From assembly GCA_007119095.1 (NCBI GenBank), contig SKQI01000046.1, positions 1 through 27,795 of the forward strand: DNA of 27,795 nt. The letters run 5' to 3'. The notes below the pieces were generated by a model. The model did not search any database. It had not been told where the DNA came from and saw only the letters and a list, made by a program, of their open reading frames with translations. Below, piece by piece: positions 8,363 to 16,291 of the stretch. Source of the stretch: Wenzhouxiangella sp. (lineage in GTDB: Bacteria; Pseudomonadota; Gammaproteobacteria; Xanthomonadales; Wenzhouxiangellaceae). Position 1 is the first letter of the stretch. Each line of letters starts with the position of its first letter. The position numbers and the translations under genes were made by a program.

Positions 8363-9110
8363 CCAGCAGGAACTTACCCTGATTGACCATCTGCTGGAAC
8401 TGCGCAGCCGAGTCCTGCGCGCGCTGGTGGCGGTGGTTGCGGTCATCATTCTGCTGATTCCCTTTGCCAGGCCCCTCTACAGCCTGTTCTCGGCGCCGCT
8501 GGTCAGTCGTCTACCGGAAGGCTCCAGCATGATCGCCATCGATGTGGCATCGCCTTTCTTCGCACCCTTCAAGCTGGTGATGGTGTTGGGGCTGCTATTG
8601 GCCATGCCGTTCGTGCTCTATCAGCTTTGGGCTTTTGTCGCCCCTGGTCTGTATCGCCAAGAGCAACGCCTGGCCAAGCCGCTGCTGGCTGCCTCGCTGG
8701 TGCTGTTTTATGCAGGCTGCGCGTTTGCCTACTTCGTGGTCTTTCCGGTGATATTCACTTTCTTTACTGCCATGGCACCGGAAGGCATTGCCGTGATGAC
8801 GGATATCAACCGGTATCTTGATTTCATCCTGGTGTTGTTTCTGGCTTTTGGCCTATCCTTCCAGGTGCCTATCGTGATCATCGTGCTGGTTGCCCTGGGG
8901 CTGGTTTCGCCAGACGGCTTGGGCAAGGCCCGGCCTTACGTGATCGTGGGCGCCTTTACGGTTGCCATGCTGGTCACTCCGCCCGACATCATTTCACAGA
9001 CCCTGCTGGCGGTGCCGGTGCTGTTGCTGTACGAGGCCGGCATTCGCTTATCCCGATTACTTGTCAAACAGGGCGATGAATCCAACTCGGGCGAAGTCCT
9101 CAAGCGATAA
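8340..9110 (+). CDS. tatC: Sec-independent translocase subunit TatC
   Basis: A 256-residue polytopic inner-membrane protein. The N-terminal cytoplasmic motif LIDHLLELRSRVLRAL is the TatC signature that binds the twin-arginine motif. Six hydrophobic segments follow, with PFVLYQLWAFVAPGLYRQEQR after the second and FGLSFQVPIVI later, both typical of the family. Start: the GTG at 8340 gives the standard short lead before the signature; the next in-frame Met is far inside the protein. It overlaps tatB by 23 bp, implying coupled translation. Its 3' end overlaps the convergent BPSS1780-type gene by 11 bp, leaving no room for a terminator between them. Confidence 0.96.
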   Translation: MTDQPETDQQELTLIDHLLELRSRVLRALVAVVAVIILLIPFARPLYSLFSAPLVSRLPEGSSMIAIDVASPFFAPFKLVMVLGLLLAMPFVLYQLWAFVAPGLYRQEQRLAKPLLAASLVLFYAGCAFAYFVVFPVIFTFFTAMAPEGIAVMTDINRYLDFILVLFLAFGLSFQVPIVIIVLVALGLVSPDGLGKARPYVIVGAFTVAMLVTPPDIISQTLLAVPVLLLYEAGIRLSRLLVKQGDESNSGEVLKR

Positions 9111-9969
9111 GCTGACCGTCGTCACTGTCGTCGTCATCGCGATCGGTCGGCCCTGAGGGCTTGTCCGGCTGCCAGCCGAACAGGTTGCAGAAGGCCACGT
9201 ATTGCGCACCTGCCATCAACATCTGAACGAACATGGTCATGGCCAGGATCAGAAACTGGACCAGTACCATCCCGGCCTGACCCAGGGCCAGCGTGAATAC
9301 CGTCATAAGCAGGGCTAGAATGATCCCCAGTCCGATCGCCATGACCATGGCGGCCAGGCCGAAACCGAGGAACGCCAACCAGTTGAAAATGATGGCCCGC
9401 AAGCTGGCCAGCAGTGCGGGCAAGGCGGGGAATTTTCCGAAGACAGTCAGCGGAATGGCAAAGAATAGCGCCGCCAGGATCAGGCTGAATAACAGTCCTG
9501 CCAGCAACAGGCCGCCGCCCAGATTGGCACCGGCCAGGGTCTGGGCCAGTGCCTCGGGTGAACCGGCCAGTGCTTCGAGTTCGGCAGGATCGAGCTGGGT
9601 GCTCAACCAGCCAACCAGCACGCCGGCGGCCAGCAGAGATCCGGCCAGGCTGAACGAACCCAGCAGGATCAGATCGATTCGGCGTCGCGGATCGGGCCAG
9701 GCGGCAAACAGCGTTGCGGGCCCCGGCGTCAGGCCCTTCCTGATCCGGTCGAAAGCGATCAGGACGCCGGCGGTCAGCAGTGGCGTGAAAAGGACGAGTA
9801 CCAACTGGCCAAGCAGCGGAATCATCATCGCGACCATGGTCAGCAGCAGCCACAGCGCGGCGATGCCGATCATGCCGGCAGGCGATCGAAACATCAATTC
9901 TGCGCTGGCTGGCAACCATCGCAGACCTGCACTGAAACTGGCGCGGTATAGCCGTGGCTGGCCGCTCAT
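9100..9969 (-). CDS. BPSS1780-type polytopic membrane protein
   Basis: A 289-residue integral membrane protein with about six hydrophobic segments. Examples are IGIAALWLLLTMVAMMIPLL at about 34-53, GSLLAAGVLVGWL, GGGLLLAGLLFSLILAALFF, and LAAMVMAIGLGIILALLMTV. The pattern resembles the family named after Burkholderia BPSS1780, whose function is unknown. The C-terminal tail is very acidic (DRDDDDSDDG). The ATG at 9969 overlaps the stop of the upstream LOG-family gene as ATGA, so the two are likely translated together. The longer open frame upstream of this ATG is only the shadow of the LOG gene. Role in the LOG pair: not known. Confidence 0.75.
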   Translation of the reverse strand: MSGQPRLYRASFSAGLRWLPASAELMFRSPAGMIGIAALWLLLTMVAMMIPLLGQLVLVLFTPLLTAGVLIAFDRIRKGLTPGPATLFAAWPDPRRRIDLILLGSFSLAGSLLAAGVLVGWLSTQLDPAELEALAGSPEALAQTLAGANLGGGLLLAGLLFSLILAALFFAIPLTVFGKFPALPALLASLRAIIFNWLAFLGFGLAAMVMAIGLGIILALLMTVFTLALGQAGMVLVQFLILAMTMFVQMLMAGAQYVAFCNLFGWQPDKPSGPTDRDDDDSDDGQLIA

Positions 9970-10568
9970 GACTCGACCTGGGCCTTGACCGCCGCTTGGC
10001 CGATATGGTCGCGGGTCCAGGGAGAGGCCGAGGTCAGCGCGCTCAAGACCTGTTCGGGCTGGCTGACGCTCTGCCACATGTCGAGATGCGTCTTGCTCAT
10101 GAAATGCTGACGGACGCTTTGGTCGAGGAAATCAAGCAGCTTGTCGTAATAGCCGTTGGTGTTGACTAACACGATTGGCCCCAGGTATTGGCCCAGGCGC
10201 TTGAGTGTCATGACTTCAAACAGCTCTTCGAAGGTGCCGCAGCCGCCTGGCAGGGTGATTACCGCGTCACTGCGCTCAAGCATCCGCGCTTTGCGGGTGT
10301 GCATGTCATTGACCACCTCCAGCGAGGTCAGGCCTTGATGGCCTTTTTCCACCCGTGTGAGAAACTCTGGAATGACGCCGTGAACTTCGCCCCCGGCCTC
10401 CAGGGCAGCATTCGCCACGGCCCCCATCAGGCCATGACTGCCGCCGCCATAAGCGATGGCAATGCCGGCCTCAGCCAGGCATTTGCCCAGCCGGCCGGCT
10501 GCACTGATATAGTCTGTATCCAGGGCCTGGCTGGAAGCCGCGTAGACGGTGACGCGTTCAATCGACAT
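9966..10568 (-). CDS. LOG-family (TIGR00730-type) Rossmann-fold protein
   Basis: A 200-residue protein with the lysine-decarboxylase-like/LOG fold. GGGSHGLMGAVANAAL at 41-56 forms the nucleotide-binding loop. The diagnostic pair RKARML (92-97) and PGGCGTFEE (107-115) are the residues that define the phosphoribohydrolase active site in cytokinin-activating LOG enzymes. Family members hydrolyse nucleoside 5'-monophosphates (for example AMP) to free base and ribose 5-phosphate; whether this one does so on a modified adenine is unknown. The ATG at 10568 fits the family N-terminus (VTVYAASS corresponds to the usual VFCGSS, with Cys replaced by Ala). The start is only 21 bp from the divergent cytochrome gene. 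The frame continues upstream, but that part is antisense to the cytochrome gene. Confidence 0.92.
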   Translation of the reverse strand: MSIERVTVYAASSQALDTDYISAAGRLGKCLAEAGIAIAYGGGSHGLMGAVANAALEAGGEVHGVIPEFLTRVEKGHQGLTSLEVVNDMHTRKARMLERSDAVITLPGGCGTFEELFEVMTLKRLGQYLGPIVLVNTNGYYDKLLDFLDQSVRQHFMSKTHLDMWQSVSQPEQVLSALTSASPWTRDHIGQAAVKAQVES

Positions 10569-10589
10569 GGAAAGCACAAGGCAAGTTTG

Positions 10590-11093
10590 ATGAAGGACTC
10601 GTATTCTAATCGCTGCCGTACCAGCGCTGGGTTGACGATTGCTGTGCTGCTGGCGCTGCTTGTGATCGGCTGCTCCAGCGACATGCCGCCGGCCGGTGAG
10701 CTGGCCCTCGGTCAGGAGCCCTACCTGCGTTGGTGCTCGTCGTGCCATGGGATCAATGGCGAGGGCAAGCCGCCCACGTTTCCGCCCATTGCCGGTTCGG
10801 AGTGGCTGGCGCTTTCCGATGACGCGCTGGCGCTGATCATCCTGTATGGCTTGCGCGGTGAGATTGAGGTCATGGGACAGACTTATCGTGGCTACATGCC
10901 GCCGATGCAACATCTTCGAGATGACGACATTGCTGACATCATCACTTTCATGCGTTCAGCCTGGACCGATGATGAAGCACAGATAGATGCTGACGAGGTT
11001 GCAAGGCTGCGGACGGTATTCCCGGGCCGTCGTCCACCGCTCGAGGGCCTTGAAGGCTTGCTCGAGGCGGTCGAGTTTGTCGAGTCATTGTGA
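10590..11093 (+). CDS. Lipoprotein c-type cytochrome
   Basis: A 167-residue mono-haem cytochrome c. The N-terminal signal is of lipoprotein type, with lipobox VIGC and the lipidated Cys at 28, followed by CSSCH at 49-53 for covalent haem attachment. The later GYMPPM (101-106) supplies the likely axial Met. The region IADIITFMRSAW is the usual C-terminal helix of class I cytochromes. After it lies an extra tail of about 30 residues (RRPPLEGLEGLLEAVEFV) without a known role. Expected in the periplasm, tethered to a membrane, as an electron carrier. Its stop TGA shares a base with the ATG of the rhomboid gene. ATG 10590 is chosen as the first in-frame Met before the signal sequence; AAGG lies just upstream. 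Confidence 0.88.
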   Translation: MKDSYSNRCRTSAGLTIAVLLALLVIGCSSDMPPAGELALGQEPYLRWCSSCHGINGEGKPPTFPPIAGSEWLALSDDALALIILYGLRGEIEVMGQTYRGYMPPMQHLRDDDIADIITFMRSAWTDDEAQIDADEVARLRTVFPGRRPPLEGLEGLLEAVEFVESL

Positions 11094-11746
11094 TGGAAGT
11101 ACAAGCATCAAAGTCTGGAGGGCCGCCGGCCGCCCTGTTGATACTCGGCATCACGGTTGCCGCCTACTTTTTCCAGATGGCCAATTTCGTCGAAGCCATG
11201 CGCCTGTTCGCGCTGTGGCCTTTGGCTACCCCGGAGCAGATGCGCTTTGCCGATGTGGGTGTGCTGGAAACCGGGTTCGAGCCCTGGCAGCTGATCAGCT
11301 ATGGCTTCCTGCACGGCGGTATCGGCCATCTGTTTTTCAACATGTTTGCGCTGTACATGTTCGGCCTGCCGATCGAGCGGGCCTGGGGAACCCGACGTTT
11401 TCTGGTTTTCTATTTTGTCTGCATGGCTGGCGCCGGACTGGTTCAGCTGACAGTGGCCGCCATCAGTGGTGAGGTCTACCCCACCATCGGCGCCTCCGGG
11501 GCGGTGTTCGGACTGCTGCTGGCCTTCGGCGTGATGTACCCGAATACCACCATCATGCTGCTGATTCCGCCGATTCCGATGAAAGCAAAGTATTTCGTCG
11601 TCGGTTACGGCATTCTGACTCTGCTGTTCGGCATGACCGGCGTCATGCCCGGCATTGCCCATTTCGCCCATTTGGGCGGCATGTTGTTCGGACTGGCGCT
11701 GATTCTTTACTGGGGACGGCGCGACTTCTATCGGCGGCGGCAGTGA
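11093..11746 (+). CDS. Rhomboid-family intramembrane serine protease
   Basis: A 217-residue polytopic membrane protein with the rhomboid catalytic layout. GHLFFNMFALYMFG supplies His79 and Asn83 (the HxxxN oxyanion motif), GASGAVFG gives the nucleophile Ser135, and AHFAHLGG gives the catalytic His193. Six transmembrane helices are visible. Rhomboids cleave single-pass membrane proteins within the membrane; the substrate here is unknown. The ATG overlaps the preceding cytochrome stop (TGATG), and the gene ends in GTGA, which is also the start of the cyclase gene, so three genes are tightly coupled. A TTG directly before the ATG is a possible but unlikely alternative start. Confidence 0.93.
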   Translation: MEVQASKSGGPPAALLILGITVAAYFFQMANFVEAMRLFALWPLATPEQMRFADVGVLETGFEPWQLISYGFLHGGIGHLFFNMFALYMFGLPIERAWGTRRFLVFYFVCMAGAGLVQLTVAAISGEVYPTIGASGAVFGLLLAFGVMYPNTTIMLLIPPIPMKAKYFVVGYGILTLLFGMTGVMPGIAHFAHLGGMLFGLALILYWGRRDFYRRRQ

Positions 11747-14691
11747 TCAGGCTGCTCGCGGCCGTGCATCGCAAAGTACCCCTGCTGGGGGGCGCGATGC
11801 TGATTTTGGCTGCGACTTTCTCCTTGCAGGCCATAGCGCTCGATCCAACGCGGCTGCCTACCCAGTACCAGATTGATAGTTATGGTCGCCATGATGGCTT
11901 GCCCGGCGGTGTGGTCTGGTCGATAGTCCAGGATCAGCTCGGTTACCTGTGGCTGGGGACCCAGAATGGCCTGGTGCGCTTCGACGGCGTTCGCTTTCAG
12001 GTGTTTGATCGCAGCAGCCATCCTGATCTGGTCAATGATGACGTGCGCAGTGTTCATCTGTCCGGTGACGGCAGCCTGTGGCTGGGCACTTACGGCGGCG
12101 GCGCCTTTCGCATGCGTGACGGTCGGTTCACGGCTTTTGGCACGGATCAGGGCCTGCCGCATGGGGTGGTCTACGACATCACCGAAGATCGCCACGGCAA
12201 TATCTGGTTTGCTACCGCGGCCGGTGCAGCGCGGCTGGGCCCGGATGAGACGTTCACCCGCTACACCGAAGCGGATGGCCTGGCCCATGACCGGGTGTTT
12301 CGGATACTCGAGGACAGCCGCGGCGCGATCTGGTTTGCGACCTTGATTGGTGGTTACAGCGTCCTGCGTGACGGCCAGTTCACCAGCTTCTCCACTGACG
12401 ACGGTCTGATTTCCAACCAGATTCACGATATTTTCGAAGATCGCAGCGGCCGGGTCTGGGTGGGCACCTACGGCGGCGGCTTGTACCGGGCCGGGAGTGA
12501 TGGTCCGGAGCCGGTAAGCTTGCCGACCGACATGGCTGGCAATGGCATTCAGCGCATGGCCGAGGATCGCGATGGCAATCTCTGGTTGGGAACTTATGCC
12601 AACGGACTTGTTCGATGGCGCGATGGGGAAGCCGTGCATCTGGATTACGGTCCGCTTGCCGGTGCCTTCGTATTCGATCTGATCGAAGATGTGGAAGGTA
12701 ACCTGTGGCTGGCCACGCGAGCCGGTCTGGTCAGGATCCAGGATGGCAAGTTCCTCAGCCTGGGGGCTTCCGAGAACCTGGCCGAGGCGACGTTTGTCGT
12801 GACTGGGGATCCGGACAGCGGCGTCGTCTGGGTGGGCAGCGAAGGCTTGGGTCTGTTTCGCATTGAGGGTGAAAGTATTCAGCAAATCACTGCTGAAGAT
12901 GGTTTGGCCAGTGACAATATTTCTGCGCTTGCCCTGGATCCCGGCGGCGGCCTGTGGGTCGGCAGTTTCGGCGCTGGCCTGAACCACCTCAGCGACGATG
13001 GCATTCGCGTGTACGACCAGGAACATGGCTTGTCCAGCAACCACATGTTTGCTCTGCTTGTGGACAATTCGGGCCAGCTGTGGGTGGCGGCAGACGGTGG
13101 CCTGAGTGTCTATCGAAACGGCGTCTTTCACACCTATACCAAAGAGGATGGACTGCCCGATGCGCTGATCAGGCAGATTTTTCAGGATCGGGAAGGCAAC
13201 CTCTGGTTGGGCACCAACGGTGGTGGTGTCAGTCGTTTTGACGGCGAGCGTTTTCAGAATTTCGGGGTTGCCGACGGTCTGGCGGGAAACATCGTCTTTT
13301 CCTTTCACGAAGACCATGAAGGCAATCTGTGGATAGGTACCCGTGCCTCCGGTTTGAGTGTCTTTCGCAACGGGGAATTGCTCAGTCTGAGCACGGAGCA
13401 AGGCCTGCCGCAGCCAAGCATCTATGCAATCGCCGCCGATGATCAAGACTACCTCTGGATGACCGGGGCCGGCGGCCTGGTCAGGGCTCGGCGTGAGCAC
13501 TTGCTGCGTTTGCTGGATGGCGAGGATATCGAGCCGGATTTCCGGCTGTTCGATGAAAGCGACGGCTTGCGTGGCGTCCAGTTTGCAGGTGGCTTTCAGC
13601 CACCTTTCTGGAAAGGCGGCGATGGACGCCTTTGGTTCCCTGGTCAGGCAGGGCTGACACTGGTTGATCCAGAACGTATTGCATTTAACCAGCGGCCACC
13701 ACCGGTCGTGATCGAGGAGGTGTTGCTCGATGGTGAGCAACGGTCTGCAGAAGCACTGGCTTTGCCACCGGGGCCAGCCAACCTGGAAATTCGCTACACC
13801 GCACTCAGCCTGACCGCCCCCCAGAACATCGAGTTTCGGTACCGCCTGGAAGGCTTTGACCGCGAGTGGCAGTCGGTTGGCGGGCGCCGTTCAGCCTACT
13901 ACACCGGGCTGCCTCCGGGCCGGTTTCAGTTCGTTGTGCAGGCGGCCAACAACGACGGCGTCTGGAATACGCGTGGTGCTGAGCTGGAGATCGTGCAGGC
14001 CGCTCGTTTCCATCAGATGGCCTGGTTCTGGTTCCTTGCCGCAGGCGTGATCTTTTTGTTCGGTTCCCTCGTGCTGCGTCTGCTGGTTCAGCGGTACCGC
14101 CAGCGCGAGCAGCGTCTTGCCGAACTGGTCAGAGAGCGCACCAGCCAGCTCGAGCGCGCCCTGGAGTCGGTTGAGCGTGCCTCGCGCATTGATGGGCTGA
14201 CGGGCGTGGCCAATCGCGGATATTTTGAAGAACGATTGTCCCGCGCCTGGCGCCAGGCGCGGGAGGGCCAGGGGCCGGTCGGCCTGATCATGGTCGACAT
14301 CGACCATTTCAAGCAACTCAATGACAGCCAGGGCCATCAGGTCGGCGATGATTGCCTCAGACAGGTTGCCAAATCCCTGACAGAAGAGGCCAGGCGGCCG
14401 ACCGACCTGGTCGCTCGTTATGGTGGTGAGGAATTCGTCGTGCTGCTGCCCGGGGCGGGCATCGATGATGTAGCGGTGCTCGCCGAGCGCATGCGTTCGC
14501 AGATCGCGGGCCTGGCGCTGCCGCATCCTGACGGCGGTGTCAGTGATATCGTCACGATCTCTGCCGGCTGTGCTGCGATCCGCCCCGGCCCCGGGCAATC
14601 TGCAAGGTCATTGCTTGAACAGGCCGACGCCGCCCTTTACCAGGCCAAGCGAGCCGGTCGCAACCGCGTCGTGAAAGCGGAATCTGTGTAA
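11743..14691 (+). CDS. Double-propeller sensor diguanylate cyclase (Reg_prop-Y_Y_Y-GGDEF)
   Basis: A 982-residue inner-membrane sensor. After a signal/anchor (to about 32) come fourteen W-x-G/A/T-type propeller strands (WLGTQNGLVRFDG, WLGTYGGGAFRMRDG, WVGTYGGGLYRAG and others), consistent with two seven-bladed beta-propellers outside the cytoplasmic membrane. A Y_Y_Y domain (about 680-745, FRYRLEGFDREW) leads to one transmembrane helix at about 760-782, then a coiled-coil linker and a GGDEF domain. The signature is GGEEF (894-898) with VDIDHFKQLND before it, so the enzyme should be an active diguanylate cyclase. An RxxD inhibitory site (Arg885-Asp888) stands exactly five residues before GGEEF, predicting product feedback. 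The ligand of the propellers is unknown. The GTG start overlaps the rhomboid stop as GTGA. Confidence 0.93.
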   Translation: MIRLLAAVHRKVPLLGGAMLILAATFSLQAIALDPTRLPTQYQIDSYGRHDGLPGGVVWSIVQDQLGYLWLGTQNGLVRFDGVRFQVFDRSSHPDLVNDDVRSVHLSGDGSLWLGTYGGGAFRMRDGRFTAFGTDQGLPHGVVYDITEDRHGNIWFATAAGAARLGPDETFTRYTEADGLAHDRVFRILEDSRGAIWFATLIGGYSVLRDGQFTSFSTDDGLISNQIHDIFEDRSGRVWVGTYGGGLYRAGSDGPEPVSLPTDMAGNGIQRMAEDRDGNLWLGTYANGLVRWRDGEAVHLDYGPLAGAFVFDLIEDVEGNLWLATRAGLVRIQDGKFLSLGASENLAEATFVVTGDPDSGVVWVGSEGLGLFRIEGESIQQITAEDGLASDNISALALDPGGGLWVGSFGAGLNHLSDDGIRVYDQEHGLSSNHMFALLVDNSGQLWVAADGGLSVYRNGVFHTYTKEDGLPDALIRQIFQDREGNLWLGTNGGGVSRFDGERFQNFGVADGLAGNIVFSFHEDHEGNLWIGTRASGLSVFRNGELLSLSTEQGLPQPSIYAIAADDQDYLWMTGAGGLVRARREHLLRLLDGEDIEPDFRLFDESDGLRGVQFAGGFQPPFWKGGDGRLWFPGQAGLTLVDPERIAFNQRPPPVVIEEVLLDGEQRSAEALALPPGPANLEIRYTALSLTAPQNIEFRYRLEGFDREWQSVGGRRSAYYTGLPPGRFQFVVQAANNDGVWNTRGAELEIVQAARFHQMAWFWFLAAGVIFLFGSLVLRLLVQRYRQREQRLAELVRERTSQLERALESVERASRIDGLTGVANRGYFEERLSRAWRQAREGQGPVGLIMVDIDHFKQLNDSQGHQVGDDCLRQVAKSLTEEARRPTDLVARYGGEEFVVLLPGAGIDDVAVLAERMRSQIAGLALPHPDGGVSDIVTISAGCAAIRPGPGQSARSLLEQADAALYQAKRAGRNRVVKAESV

Positions 14692-14725
14692 GATTACGCC
14701 TTTTCACGCGGTGGTCGGGTTGGAG

Positions 14726-15322
14726 ATGGTGTTAATTTGCAAGCGGATATTGCCGCTGTTCCTGGTGGCCATTCTGGGCGTGTCGCTGCACGGTCGGGCC
14801 GAGTCGGGTGATTTTCATCTGGGGGTTTATGGTGGCAAGGCGGCGAAAGAGCGCATGCTCGATATCCTGACCCGCTACAACACCGGGTTCATTGACTCGT
14901 ATATGGTCGCTGTCGCCCCCGGCTACGTGCTGGGTCGCGGGCGTCATCTACGTCATGAGCTGGAAGGCCAGGTGGTGTTCCATTGGGGCGAGCAGAATCA
15001 TTGGGAATTCAATACGGCCTACCTGGTGCGCTGGATGACCTTCCCCTGGGATCATCACGTGGACACGCGCGTCGCGCTGGGTGCCGGCGTGTCGTGGGCG
15101 ACAGAAACGCCTTTCATCGAACCGCGCGCCAAGGAATTGGGCCAGGAAGAAAGCACTCAGTTTCTGGGCTATGTGGCTGTCGAGATCGAGCTGGCCCCAC
15201 CCCGGGAAAGCCCCTGGTCCGGCTTTATTCGCCTGCACCACCGATCCGACGCATTCGGGCTTTTCCACGACAAGCGCGGTGGTTCCAACTTCATTACCGT
15301 CGGCACGCGCTACCACTTCTGA
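14726..15322 (+). CDS. PagL-like outer-membrane protein (possible lipid A deacylase)
   Basis: A 198-residue protein with a signal peptide (CKRILPLFLVAILGVSLHGRA). The mature part alternates in beta-barrel fashion and ends in aromatic TRYHF, as outer-membrane barrels do. The segment FIRLHHRSDAFGLF carries His172-x-Ser174, matching the His-x-Ser catalytic pair of PagL 3-O-deacylases. The third member, a Glu, cannot be placed with confidence. Function as lipid A deacylase is therefore inference; it may be a related barrel of unknown role. The start is uncertain: ATG 14726 and GTG 14729 are close together, with GGAG just upstream, and GTG 14711 would add five residues. It follows the cyclase gene after 34 bp and may share its transcript. 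Confidence 0.65.
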   Translation: MVLICKRILPLFLVAILGVSLHGRAESGDFHLGVYGGKAAKERMLDILTRYNTGFIDSYMVAVAPGYVLGRGRHLRHELEGQVVFHWGEQNHWEFNTAYLVRWMTFPWDHHVDTRVALGAGVSWATETPFIEPRAKELGQEESTQFLGYVAVEIELAPPRESPWSGFIRLHHRSDAFGLFHDKRGGSNFITVGTRYHF

Positions 15323-15332
15323 CAGACAAGAC

Positions 15333-15352
15333 CCTCTGAGCAATGGCTGAGG
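15333..15352. terminator. Weak bulged stem-loop between convergent genes
   Basis: CCTC and AGC (15333-15336, 15339-15341) can pair with GCT and GAGG (15346-15352) around an AATG loop, with a two-base bulge. It lies in the 51-bp gap between the convergent PagL-like and hemF genes, where a shared terminator would be expected, but no T-run follows in either direction. Confidence 0.25.
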
Positions 15353-15373
15353 TACTTACGTAATCAAGAAAAT

Positions 15374-16276
15374 CTATTTCAGCCAGTCCCTCGGTTTGAG
15401 GTAGTCGGCCAGCCGAGCCTCGGCAGTATCCGGCGCCGGGTGGTAGTCATAGCGCCAGTGGGCCACGGCAGGCAGGGACATCAGGATGGACTCGGTGCGC
15501 CCGCCCGACTGCAGGCCAAACAGAGTGCCGCGGTCGTAGACCAGGTTGAATTCGACATAGCGGCCGCGTCGGTAACGCTGGAACTCGATCTCCCGCTCAC
15601 CGTAAGGCGCGTGCTTGCGCCGCTGGACAATCGGCACGTAGGCGTGTTCATAACCGTTCCCCACGGCCTGCATGTAGGAAAAGCAGGTATCAAAATCCCA
15701 GGCGTTGAGGTCGTCGAAGAACAGCCCGCCAATGCCGCGGGTTTCATTGCGGTGCCTGAGGTAAAAGTATTCGTCGCACCAGCGCTTGTGTTCGCTGTAG
15801 ACCGATTCACCAAAGGGCCGACATAGATCGTGTGCCGTCTGGTGCCAATGCCGACAGTCCTCGTCAAATGGGTAGACAGGCGTCAAGTCGAAGCCGCCGC
15901 CAAACCACCAGACCGGCTCGGCGCCCTCTTTTTCGGCCTGGAAGAAACGGACGTTGGCGTGGCTGGTCGGCGCATAGGGATTGATCGGATGCATGACAAC
16001 CGATACGCCGAGGGCCTGGAAACTGCGGCCAGCCAGTTCGGGACGGCGGGCGCTGGCCGCCGGTGGCAGGGCGTCGCCGTGCACGTGGGAAAAGTTGACC
16101 CCGCCTTTTTCGAAAACGGCACCGCCTTCAAGCACTCGGGTGCGACCACCACCACCTTCGGGACGGTCCCAGGTGTCCTCGTGAAAGCGGCCCTGGCCGT
16201 CGCAGGTCTCGAAGGCGGCACAGAGGCGATCCTGGAGATCGGTCAGGTAAGCAGCGACGTCATCGATGGTGGACAT
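15374..16276 (-). CDS. hemF: Aerobic (oxygen-dependent) coproporphyrinogen III oxidase
   Basis: A 300-residue protein, the same length as E. coli HemF. It oxidatively decarboxylates coproporphyrinogen III to protoporphyrinogen IX using O2. Signatures: GGVNFSHVHG near the N-terminus, NPYAPTSHANVRFF, WWFGGGFDLTPVYPFDED, the ETRGIGGLFFDD segment, and RRGRYVEFNLVYDRGTLFGL toward the C-terminus. It starts 15 bp after the topA stop, so it is probably the last gene of the topA transcript. The presence of HemF rather than only HemN implies aerobic haem synthesis. Confidence 0.97.
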   Translation of the reverse strand: MSTIDDVAAYLTDLQDRLCAAFETCDGQGRFHEDTWDRPEGGGGRTRVLEGGAVFEKGGVNFSHVHGDALPPAASARRPELAGRSFQALGVSVVMHPINPYAPTSHANVRFFQAEKEGAEPVWWFGGGFDLTPVYPFDEDCRHWHQTAHDLCRPFGESVYSEHKRWCDEYFYLRHRNETRGIGGLFFDDLNAWDFDTCFSYMQAVGNGYEHAYVPIVQRRKHAPYGEREIEFQRYRRGRYVEFNLVYDRGTLFGLQSGGRTESILMSLPAVAHWRYDYHPAPDTAEARLADYLKPRDWLK

Positions 16277-16291
16277 GGTGAACGGTCAGGC

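Noticed and set aside
10188..10589. N-terminal extension of the cytochrome c frame
   Set aside because: This part is antisense to the LOG-family gene, and the lipoprotein signal begins only at 10590.
11728..13740. 670-codon open frame on the minus strand opposite the propeller part of the cyclase gene
   Set aside because: It is exactly antisense to a strong repeat protein; its repetitive composition mirrors the propeller repeats, and it shows no motif. GC-rich DNA without TCA/TTA/CTA in that phase gives long antisense frames.
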